Source of the DNA: Mycolicibacterium sp. GF69 | Lineage (GTDB): Bacteria > Actinomycetota > Actinomycetes > Mycobacteriales > Mycobacteriaceae | Assembly (NCBI RefSeq): GCF_003284965.1 | Contig: NZ_QMEW01000029.1 | Location: 1-64,000, forward strand | DNA: 64,000 bases | Direction of reading: 5' to 3' | Shown: positions 57,993-64,000 of the stretch, piece after piece | Layout of the letters: the number at the start of each line of letters is the position of its first letter | Position numbering within the stretch: position 1 is the first letter of the stretch | Made by a program: the position numbers and the translations under genes | The notes under the pieces: model-generated | Seen by the model: the letters and a program-made list of their open reading frames with translations, nothing else | What the model was told of the DNA's origin: nothing | Databases searched by the model: none

Positions 57993-58136
57993 TCAGAACA
58001 GCCGGTGGTGTCCGACTGCGGGGCGGATCGCTGCCCGTAGGCCTGCCGGGGTTAAGGCGTAGTCGATAGGCGAGTCGGGGTGCTCGTCACTGAGGGTGTA
58101 GTCGATCGGGGAGTCAGCGGACGGGTATGTGTCCAT
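57993..58136 (-). CDS. Small 47-residue protein with DSPIDY repeat
   Basis: ATG 58136 has GAAAGG 11 bases upstream. The sequence holds two near-identical units, DSPIDYTL and DSPIDYAL. It has no Cys or membrane segment. It is driven from the - half of the divergent box at 58188. The upstream in-frame start at 58229 would lie in the promoter and was rejected. Confidence 0.55.
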   Translation of the reverse strand: MDTYPSADSPIDYTLSDEHPDSPIDYALTPAGLRAAIRPAVGHHRLF

Positions 58137-58187
58137 GGGAGATAGCGCCTTTCGCGTGGGAGGGGGACCTGGTGACCGCACATAGCG

Positions 58188-58228
58188 GTTGGCTATAACA
58201 TACCATCGATGGTAGGCTATGACCACCA
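58188..58228. promoter_or_regulatory. Divergent pair of accessory promoter boxes sharing ATCGAT
   Basis: On the - strand GATGGTATGTTATAGCCAAC (58188-58207) and on the + strand GATGGTAGGCTATGACCACC (58209-58228), placed head to head around ATCGAT (58205-58210). The + box gives TAGGCT (58213-58218) with TTGGCT 18 bases upstream. It drives the 47-residue gene leftward and the Cys-rich gene rightward. Confidence 0.65.
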
Positions 58229-58252
58229 CTCCCTAGAAAGGTGTCGCCTCGT

Positions 58253-58510
58253 ATGTCAACCAGTGAGCCACTGAAATTGGACCTTCCTGAGGTGAATCAG
58301 CCCATGAGTGTTGGTGCGCCCTGCTCGGCGTGCGAAGCGCAGCAGGGGACAGGCGCGCTCAACATGTGCAGCCGCTGCGCGAACGCGACATGCGACCCAA
58401 CCGACGAGAGCACCTGGCACAAGCCCTGCTACGCGTGCGGACATGTCCCCGGTTGCGCGTGGATGGACGACTGTGGGTATGCCTGCTGCCATGAATGCGG
58501 GGCGGACTGA
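58253..58510 (+). CDS. Cys-rich zinc-ribbon-like protein
   Basis: An 85-residue protein from ATG 58253; AGAAAGG is 12 bases before it, and a GTG at 58241 is too close to that site. Cys pairs CSAC, CSRC, CYAC and CCHEC with further single Cys indicate two or more bound zinc ions. No enzymatic motif was seen. It may be a small nucleic-acid- or protein-binding adaptor of the accessory regulon. Confidence 0.65.
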   Translation: MSTSEPLKLDLPEVNQPMSVGAPCSACEAQQGTGALNMCSRCANATCDPTDESTWHKPCYACGHVPGCAWMDDCGYACCHECGAD

Positions 58511-58567
58511 TGGGTTGGGTCCGATAGGCACCAGAGAGGACACTGCGCCCGCTTCCGACCTAGCGAG

Positions 58568-58990
58568 CTAGCCGCTGCGCAGGATGTCGGTGACGCGGTG
58601 CTGCACGGCGGTCCAATCCTCGGGTGAGAGGGCGGCGATAGCCGGGGTCCATCCGCTGTTGGGGTCGATGTGGTGGCGCAGTTCGGTGAAGCACACGACC
58701 TGGGGCAGCGCTCCAGTGGCGGTCAGTTCGCGGATGCGGGCTACAACGCCACGGGCGTGGTGGTCGATGTGAAGCCAGTAGGTCACTGGCCGGTGGGTGA
58801 CGGCGGCCAGGTCATCGTGGCGGACGTGGTGCCAGCTGAGGTAGGTCAGGCCGTTGGTGAGGCGCACTCGGGCAACGGGGTGGTTGTCGTCGGCGCTGAC
58901 CGCGTGGAAGGGCCGCACGGCCGCCACGTAGGGGGGAGAGCTGGCGGGTACCTGAGCGCTGCGGTCTGGCGGGGAGTCGAACGGGTCCAT
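58568..58990 (-). CDS. Hypothetical protein
   Basis: A 140-residue protein: Pro-rich N-terminus, a beta-rich middle (RVRLTNGLTYLSWHHVRHDD) with several His, and a C-terminal helix. No family was recognised. It is co-directional with the HTH gene at 59039, 48 bases apart, so they may form one operon. It is convergent with the Cys-rich gene. Confidence 0.6.
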   Translation of the reverse strand: MDPFDSPPDRSAQVPASSPPYVAAVRPFHAVSADDNHPVARVRLTNGLTYLSWHHVRHDDLAAVTHRPVTYWLHIDHHARGVVARIRELTATGALPQVVCFTELRHHIDPNSGWTPAIAALSPEDWTAVQHRVTDILRSG

Positions 58991-59038
58991 GTTGTTACTA
59001 CCGTTTCGTTCGGGGACCGCGACCGCGCTGGGGCGAAG

Positions 59039-59377
59039 TCAAGAGTCCTGGGACGGCATGGCCATCGCTTGCTCGATGCCCCTGGTTAATGCAGCCACGG
59101 TGGTCTGCAGGGCCGGTGCGATCTTGGCCAGAAACACCACGGTGGGAGTGCGTTCGCCGGCTTCCACGCCGCGCAGGAAAATGCGATCAACGCTGGCCTG
59201 CTCACTGAGGGCGCGCTGGGACAGACCGAGTGTCTCTCGCCGCTGTGCGATGTTGCGGCCGACCACGGGCATGATGCGCGCCAGGAGCGCGCGGTCGGCT
59301 TGAGCTTGCAGTTCACGTGCGACCACGCCGGCGCGTTTGCGTTCCTCGGCGGTGGTGCTGGCCTGGGTAGGAGACAT
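59039..59377 (-). CDS. XRE-type HTH regulator
   Basis: A 112-residue protein from ATG 59377. RRETLGLSQRALSEQASVDR and IFLRGVEAGERTPTVVFLAK (about 56-95) form a clear XRE helix-turn-helix. The N-terminal 35 residues are charged and helical. It is a candidate repressor for the accessory promoter boxes, but only because of proximity. The in-frame ATG further upstream was rejected for lack of family conservation. Confidence 0.8.
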   Translation of the reverse strand: MSPTQASTTAEERKRAGVVARELQAQADRALLARIMPVVGRNIAQRRETLGLSQRALSEQASVDRIFLRGVEAGERTPTVVFLAKIAPALQTTVAALTRGIEQAMAMPSQDS

Positions 59378-59551
59378 CGGCTGTGGTCCTTTCACTCGCG
59401 GTGATGACGCCGCGACTTCTTGCCGACAGCATACGCGCGGTGGAGGGCGAAAGGCTACCAGAGTGCGTGCGTGAGCCACGGCCTTCCCTTACTTGGGCTG
59501 TTGTCTTTCCAGCTTCGTCTCGGGTCCACCAATCACCCAGTTGTACACGCA

Positions 59552-59767
59552 TCAGAAGTCCCAATCATCTTGGTGGGGTTCGGTGTTCGATGCGGAGATG
59601 GCCGGGTCGCATCCGCAGGTGAGCGGGTGCATCTCTCCAGACCGCTGGTAGTCGTTGATGTTCGCGACTTCGTCGTCGGTCCACGGAGGCAGATGCCATT
59701 CGGGTTCGGAGGTATACGTCATGTCGCGGCGGATGCTGGCTGGTCGATACACATCAAAAGCCTCCAT
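59552..59767 (-). CDS. Small hypothetical protein
   Basis: A 71-residue protein: EWHLPPWTDDEVANINDYQR in the middle, then HPLTCGCDPA with a CxC pair. It is preceded by the 20-base promoter box at 59777-59796, which supports it being expressed. No family was recognised. The 174 bases between this gene's end and the HTH gene start at 59377 contain no gene. Confidence 0.6.
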   Translation of the reverse strand: MEAFDVYRPASIRRDMTYTSEPEWHLPPWTDDEVANINDYQRSGEMHPLTCGCDPAISASNTEPHQDDWDF

Positions 59768-59776
59768 TCCATATTT

Positions 59777-59796
59777 GTTGGCTATAGCCTACCGCC
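59777..59796 (-). promoter_or_regulatory. Accessory promoter box
   Basis: On the - strand GGCGGTAGGCTATAGCCAAC; -10 TAGGCT at 59786-59791. It is the fifth copy of the accessory box in the window and contains the palindrome GGCTATAGCC. Confidence 0.65.
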
Positions 59797-59849
59797 AGTG
59801 GCGGTGTATAACCACCCATGTTGGGTTGGTGCGCGGCGTTTGGTGATGA

Positions 59850-60479
59850 TCACGCTGGGCAGGTCTCAGGTGACCACAGTCCACGGGATTCATCGGCAGC
59901 GGCGCTTTCGGCCGCTCGAAGTTCCGCCTGGTAGCGGTGGGGTGTCCTGTACGTGTATTCGTTGGCGTAGCCCTCGGCGATGAGGTCGAGATTGACAAGT
60001 CGCTCGGCGGTCGTCCAGACATACGCCAGGCCGCGCCCGTAGCGGTCGATACGGTCTTGGGTGGGGTCGTATTCCAGGTAGACCGACTGGCCAGTGAGCA
60101 GGGACTTGGTGTACTCGGATGCCTCACGCGAGAAACACTGAACCGGCTTTCGCGGGTCAAGGAGTTCGGGTGTGTCGACGCCGATCATGCGGATAGTCGT
60201 TGGCGTACCGTCGATTTCGACCACGATCGTATCGCCGTCGATAACGCGTACCACAGGAAACGGACCGTCGATCACATCCGTGGCCGGCATCGGCGGATAA
60301 GTGGCGGTAGTGGCAGTGTGCGCCGTCCACGATGAAGGGCTGTGACATCCAGCGAGCACTATCGCGGCCGCGCCCAGGAGTGCAGCAAGTGCGCGGCCGG
60401 AGGCAGATCGGGCGGTCATGAGGGCATGGTGACCGTTTCTGACGACGGATTCCAATGGATAGGCAGAGCGGTCAATCAT
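59850..60479 (-). CDS. Lipoprotein thermonuclease (SNase family)
   Basis: A 209-residue protein from ATG 60479, with AGGAG six bases upstream. A basic N-terminus is followed by a lipoprotein signal with the lipobox LAGC. The staphylococcal-nuclease fold follows: VVRVIDGDTIVVEIDG, IRMIGVDTPE with the Arg and Asp/Glu positions, DRYGRGLAYVW with the second Arg. It should degrade DNA or RNA at the cell surface. An internal ATG at 60419 would remove the N-terminal 20 residues. Confidence 0.88.
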   Translation of the reverse strand: MIDRSAYPLESVVRNGHHALMTARSASGRALAALLGAAAIVLAGCHSPSSWTAHTATTATYPPMPATDVIDGPFPVVRVIDGDTIVVEIDGTPTTIRMIGVDTPELLDPRKPVQCFSREASEYTKSLLTGQSVYLEYDPTQDRIDRYGRGLAYVWTTAERLVNLDLIAEGYANEYTYRTPHRYQAELRAAESAAADESRGLWSPETCPA

Positions 60480-60534
60480 GGTGTCTCCTAGTACTGTTGT
60501 CGCGGCGGGCGGTATCTCGTTGAGCGCGGGCTTT

Positions 60535-60888
60535 TCAGCGACACGTGATGCACCCGCGGTGGTCTTCGGATGGCTGGCAGTCATCACCCCACTCGCTTCC
60601 GGCGTGCAACCCCTCCATGCGGTCTGCGCACCCGCCGCAGCACCCGGCCCAGCCCTGCCCGTCGTCAAGGGATTCGCGACAGCCTTCATCGAACGGGTCG
60701 CGGCACGCAGCGTCGTCGTCGCTGATGTCGAATCCGTCGATGATCGTTGCTATGGCATCGGGTATCGATGAATGCGGGATGGCCGCGGAAAGGCGTTCGA
60801 GCTGACTTGACGTGAGCCGGGAACCGGCCCAGTCGTCGGCTTGATCGTGTGAAATCAATTGCAGGACTGTCATATCCAATGAACTCAT
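60535..60888 (-). CDS. Cys-rich hypothetical protein, leaderless
   Basis: A 117-residue protein from ATG 60888. The N-terminal half is ordinary helical sequence (RLTSSQLERLSAAIPHSSIP). The acidic C-terminal half has Cys-rich clusters (DDAACRDPFDEGC, GCCGGCADRMEG, DDCQPSEDHRGCITCR), suggesting metal binding. It is downstream of a strong leaderless promoter and immediately upstream of the nuclease gene on the same strand. No family was recognised. Confidence 0.65.
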   Translation of the reverse strand: MSSLDMTVLQLISHDQADDWAGSRLTSSQLERLSAAIPHSSIPDAIATIIDGFDISDDDAACRDPFDEGCRESLDDGQGWAGCCGGCADRMEGLHAGSEWGDDCQPSEDHRGCITCR

Positions 60889-60895
60889 AACAATT

Positions 60896-60925
60896 AGTGT
60901 AGTCGATAAATACGGGCTGTGTGAA
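60896..60925 (-). promoter_or_regulatory. Strong leaderless promoter of the Cys-rich gene
   Basis: On the - strand TTCACA (60920-60925), 18-base spacer, TACACT (60896-60901), then 7 bases to the ATG (60888). TTCACA matches 5 of 6 of the standard -35. It lacks a ribosome site, so a leaderless message is expected. Confidence 0.65.
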
Positions 60926-61022
60926 CGGTTTCGCGACATCATGTCGAATGACGCAGCAAGAGAACGGGTTCGGGGGCTGATTCGTTTGCGGCCGACTCCA
61001 GCCCGGTGACGGTTGCAGGAGG

Positions 61023-61028
61023 TATGCT
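61023..61028 (+). promoter_or_regulatory. Predicted leaderless -10 of the gene at 61035
   Basis: TATGCT (61023-61028) ends 6 bases before GTG 61035. No -35 close to consensus was seen. Confidence 0.45.
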
Positions 61029-61034
61029 CGGTGC

Positions 61035-61445
61035 GTGGCCCTGGTGCTTCATAGTCTGCGGGGATTTCCCCATACGGATATTGCTGCACGCCTGCCGCTG
61101 GAGCTGTCGGTGGCCGGACGGTTGCGCTCAGATATGCCGGGTCGGTTTTGGTTCTGCCGGGTAACGGCTGAGGTGTGGTGCCGGCTGGATGACTCCACGG
61201 AGCGGCGCCATATCAGTGATGCCCTCTTGTCCGAGGATGGTACTTCGTTGCGCGTGAGCGCACTGGTGGTGACTCCAGCGGCGAGTAATCAGGTTCTACA
61301 GGCCGGGATTCAGAACCTTGCAGTGCACGCTGGGGCGGTCCTCGACCCCGTTCTGGGCGAGTCGGGGGTTTTCAACGCCGCGCAGGTCGGTTACCTGGGC
61401 TGCGGACTGTTGGACGACGCGACGCAGGTGCCACCTCGGGTCTGA
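61035..61445 (+). CDS. Hypothetical protein, leaderless GTG start
   Basis: A 136-residue protein. Beta-rich appearance (LPLELSVAGRLRSDMPGRFW, then FCRVTAEVWCRLDD) with no recognised family. A -10 box ends 6 bases before the GTG; a leaderless message is likely. It is divergent from the Cys-rich gene and convergent with the membrane protein at 61466, with a gap of 20 bases. Confidence 0.6.
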   Translation: MALVLHSLRGFPHTDIAARLPLELSVAGRLRSDMPGRFWFCRVTAEVWCRLDDSTERRHISDALLSEDGTSLRVSALVVTPAASNQVLQAGIQNLAVHAGAVLDPVLGESGVFNAAQVGYLGCGLLDDATQVPPRV

Positions 61446-61465
61446 GTGGGTGATCCCGCGCCTGG

Positions 61466-62260
61466 TCAGGAGTGGCTTGACCACCAGGTATAAAGCTGTT
61501 CCAGAGTGGGTGTTTGCGGTGTGTCGGCGTGGATCGTCGCCAGCACGAGTGTCGATGCGGTGGTCCAGGCGACCATGGGTTGACCGGCAGGGTTGGTGCC
61601 ACACAGCAGGGTTCCGGCGACACGTTCGGGGCTGGCGTTACGACGCCACGCGCCCGGGGACTGGTAGCCACCTGGGCAAACCTTCGCGGTGGTGGAGGAG
61701 GTGACTTCGGCGAACGCGGCATCGAGGTCTGTCGTGGCGTCATAGAGCGTGTAGTGCGCGGTGGTGGCCTCGGCGATGGCGGGGTGTGGTCCGCAGCGCA
61801 GGCCAGCCAGGGTTGGCGCGGGCTCCACGGTGGGAGTGCAGTCGGATGGTCGATATCCAGGTGGCAGGTTGCGGCGCAGGAGTTCCACAGCGACCGTCGT
61901 GGTGTCGGTGGCGGTGTCCGGGGCGCTGGTGGTCTGCGGCGGTGCTGGTGATGGCCATAGAAGGATCACCCACAGCACGACCGCGATGGTCGCAACAACG
62001 GCAAAGATCGACCACAGGATAACCAGAGGTCGTTGCATACGCGGTTGGCGTCGGTTCGGGGTGATAGCGATCGTGTGGTCGAAGCTCGCGCCCAGATGTG
62101 AGTCCTGGGCGCTGACGGATGTGCCGTGGGCGGCAGCGCTCACGCCGAGGTCAGTGGCCGGCGGCGGGTACGGGTGTGGGTCGTCGGCAGCAGACCAGGT
62201 GAAGAACTGGCTGAGTTCGGGAAGGGGACCAGTGGGCGCGTCGTCGGACGTTGGTGTCAT
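61466..62260 (-). CDS. Single-pass membrane protein of unknown function
   Basis: A 264-residue protein from ATG 62260, which overlaps the stop of the next gene upstream (ATGA). About 85 cytosolic residues, then a membrane helix (LVILWSIFAVVATIAVVLWV) and a 150-residue exterior domain with four Cys that could form disulfides. No family was recognised. It is coupled to the sigma-region-like protein, which suggests a regulatory pair; this is inference from location. Confidence 0.72.
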   Translation of the reverse strand: MTPTSDDAPTGPLPELSQFFTWSAADDPHPYPPPATDLGVSAAAHGTSVSAQDSHLGASFDHTIAITPNRRQPRMQRPLVILWSIFAVVATIAVVLWVILLWPSPAPPQTTSAPDTATDTTTVAVELLRRNLPPGYRPSDCTPTVEPAPTLAGLRCGPHPAIAEATTAHYTLYDATTDLDAAFAEVTSSTTAKVCPGGYQSPGAWRRNASPERVAGTLLCGTNPAGQPMVAWTTASTLVLATIHADTPQTPTLEQLYTWWSSHS

Positions 62261-64000
62261 GAGTGCTCGGTTCGGTGCGCGGCAGTGCTGGCTTCCGCGC
62301 ATGCCCGCTTGAGTAGATCGGCAACGTCGCCGTCGCCGCGTCGGCGAAGGATGTGCTCAGGGCTTGCTTGCGGGTTATCCAGTGCGGCGGCCATGGCAGC
62401 GTTGGGGTCTCGGGGATCGCGCCCGGTGAGTTGAGCGATCTGTTCGGTGGCCGGTGCTGTCGGATCGAGTGTGGCAATCGAGTATGTGCGGCGGTGAGTG
62501 TTGAAGGTGATGATCAGTGTGTCCCCGAGCGTGGCGTTCAGCTCGTGGGCGTGGGTGCGGAGCGAGCCGATGCGTGCGTTGTTGCTCGCGTTGGTAACCC
62601 AGGTGACGGTGATCGGGCTATGGCGTGGATTGGTGAAAGTCTGGTGCCCGCCGAGAGTGATGTGCGCGGCCCGCGCGACGGACACGGCAATACCGCGGCC
62701 AGACCCCCGTTGTAGATCGGTGGTGACCGGTAGTGCAAGCCGGATGACTTGAGTGTTGGTGCGGTACACGCCCCGGGCCTGGTTGAGGGGTCTGCTGGAT
62801 GGGGCAGGGTCGTCGGCGGTGCGGCGGCGGCTGTAGCCGTCTCGGGTGATGTATCGGGGTGTGGCGAGGTAGGTGCGCAGGGATCGTGCGCTGATGTCGG
62901 GGTATGCGGCCTGGAGGTCATTGAGTAGCTCGGTGGTGGGGACGTGCCCGCCATGGTCATCGATGTATCTCGCGATGGCTTCGTTGATGCTGGTGTACTG
63001 GGGTAGCTCCCATGCGCGCAGCGCCCAGGTGGTGCGGCTGGCCCGCGCGAATTCCTTGTGGGCCGAGAGCACGGTTGTCACCGAGCCGGGCGAGGCGGGA
63101 ATGCCGATATCAGCGCGGAGCTCATCGACGGTGAGTGGCCGTTGGTGTGCGTGCAGTACCGCCGCCGCCATCTTGGCCGTGGTCTCTGCGGTGTGGGTGA
63201 TGCGTCGGCCAGCGATGGTGGTGTGGAGGTAGGTCTCATCGAGGTAGGCGTCGATCGCGTCAGGGTGCATCCCCGCGGCCTGCAAGATGGCGGTCAGTTC
63301 GGTAGTCCGCAGCGCGCCTGCACCTGTTGTAAGGGCTTGCGCGGCAACGCGATCAATGGTTTCACGGCCGCAAAGTCCGGTGTTCTCCAGCCATTGGCGA
63401 TGGCGGCGGTACGGTCCGGCGACGTACAGCAGCAGCGCTGTGGTGTCGGACGCAAGTGACTGGTCTGACTGGCCAAGTTCCTTGGTGGCCAGGTGGGCGG
63501 GCACATAGGGGCCAAGTCGCTGGGCGAGCAGTTGCGCGTGGCGGTGCAGGGGTTCGTGTTCGGCGTGCTCAAGGAGTCCGGTGAGTTTGCGTTCGGCCCG
63601 CCGAGTCCGTCGGGAGACGCTGGCTTTGGCGCAGCCCAGCATCGCTGCCACCTGCCCGGTCGACTGTGGATCGAGTGGAGTGACGCGGGTAGCGACGATG
63701 GTGCGGGTCTCGGGGTCAAGTTGGTCAAGCAGCTTGGCCGCCGCACCAGGGGCGGTATCGGGGTGGCCGGCTGTTGCGCTGCGAATCGCGCGGCGGGCAG
63801 CGCCGACGATCGCGTCGAGAGCACTGGCCCCGATGGCCGGTTGCGCAGCAAGGTGTTTGACGGTGTGAGCACCGATATCACGCCACGTTGGATACATCTT
63901 GGCGTATGCGGCCAGGCGTGGTGGAAGCTGACTGTAGGGAATCAATTGGTCAGCGATCACGTCGAAGTCCTCAATGAGCTCGCCCAGCGGTCGCGTCGAG
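62257..64000 (-). CDS. Sigma-region-4-like/HARE-HTH-like protein (N-terminus outside window)
   Basis: The frame is open to base 64000 (reading LGELIEDFDVIADQ before the GTG at 63960), so the gene probably starts outside. At about 120 residues in, LDPETRTIVATRVTPLDPQS and QVAAMLGCAKASVSRRTRRA match a sigma-region-4-like HTH. Two later stretches resemble HARE-HTH modules (PLTVDELRADIGIPASPGSV; YTSINEAIARYIDDHGGHVP). It may control transcription or DNA recognition by a plasmid system. No nuclease or ATPase motif is visible. It is coupled to the membrane protein at 61466. Confidence 0.65.
   Translation of the reverse strand, partial: STRPLGELIEDFDVIADQLIPYSQLPPRLAAYAKMYPTWRDIGAHTVKHLAAQPAIGASALDAIVGAARRAIRSATAGHPDTAPGAAAKLLDQLDPETRTIVATRVTPLDPQSTGQVAAMLGCAKASVSRRTRRAERKLTGLLEHAEHEPLHRHAQLLAQRLGPYVPAHLATKELGQSDQSLASDTTALLLYVAGPYRRHRQWLENTGLCGRETIDRVAAQALTTGAGALRTTELTAILQAAGMHPDAIDAYLDETYLHTTIAGRRITHTAETTAKMAAAVLHAHQRPLTVDELRADIGIPASPGSVTTVLSAHKEFARASRTTWALRAWELPQYTSINEAIARYIDDHGGHVPTTELLNDLQAAYPDISARSLRTYLATPRYITRDGYSRRRTADDPAPSSRPLNQARGVYRTNTQVIRLALPVTTDLQRGSGRGIAVSVARAAHITLGGHQTFTNPRHSPITVTWVTNASNNARIGSLRTHAHELNATLGDTLIITFNTHRRTYSIATLDPTAPATEQIAQLTGRDPRDPNAAMAAALDNPQASPEHILRRRGDGDVADLLKRACAEASTAAHRTEHS

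Noticed and set aside
1..64000. CRISPR arrays, tRNA and rRNA genes, insertion sequences
   Set aside because: No regularly spaced repeat set, clover-leaf, ribosomal motif or transposase was recognised in the sequence.

Overview
The window looks like part of a large conjugative plasmid of a mycobacterium (Mycobacterium/Mycolicibacterium type). The reasons are high GC with many GTG starts, a complete ESX/type VII secretion locus with PE, PPE and EspG genes, an actinobacterial type IV (Tcp/VirB-like) conjugation operon, and a giant TrwC/TraI-type relaxase-helicase. No rRNA, tRNA, CRISPR array or insertion sequence was seen. Both ends are cut: a hydrolase-like C-terminus enters at base 1 and a DNA-binding-like protein runs off at base 64000.

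Layout. (1) 2-17936, + strand: ESX locus in the order eccB, eccCa, eccCb, PE, PPE, two WXG100-like genes, espG, espI-like, eccD, mycP, eccE, eccA. Oddities are an unusual EccC split, Phe in place of Trp in both Esx turns, and a Thr-Ser-Leu motif where the YxxxD/E export signal should have its Tyr. (2) 18111-20852: a short T4CP-like paralogue, a VirD4-like coupling protein, an EspR-like regulator and a zinc-finger-like protein, ended by a 19-bp hairpin. (3) 20903-21718, - strand: a membrane protein. (4) 21721-34786, +: conjugation operon (TcpC/VirB8-like, small VirB2-like, VirB4, VirB6-like), continuing through translationally coupled accessory genes: ASCH, a dead D12 methylase-like protein, NrdH and a DUF1173-like protein. 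(5) 34825-37648: a wrecked D12 methylase remnant, a Phd/YefM domain fused to a degenerate EccC-like protein, a DUF2510-like protein and a ribbon-helix-helix-like protein. (6) 37645-44884: relaxase on -, divergent from a coiled-coil/HTH protein and an HNH-like protein. (7) 45007-49402: accessory genes including an orphan C5 methylase, NrdH and a double-HTH regulator. (8) 49512-57037, +: three exported proteins (glycoside hydrolase, PE-PPE-type hydrolase, a related shell) with long disordered tails, four tiny overlapping genes and an EspR-like regulator. (9) 57006-64000: Fic/VbhA pair, small accessory genes, a lipoprotein nuclease, a membrane protein and a sigma-region-4-like protein.

How it fits together (inference): the T4SS, coupling protein and relaxase move DNA. 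The ESX system is probably needed for the same transfer, as reported for pRAW-type mycobacterial plasmids, or exports its own PE/PPE/Esx substrates. The exported hydrolases may remodel the envelope. Two promoter families recur. A TTTACG -35 with 17-18 bp spacing lies before PE, espI, the T4CP operon and the T4SS operon. A 20-bp box close to GATGGTAGGCTATRGCCANC lies before five accessory transcription units. Several genes appear to be leaderless.
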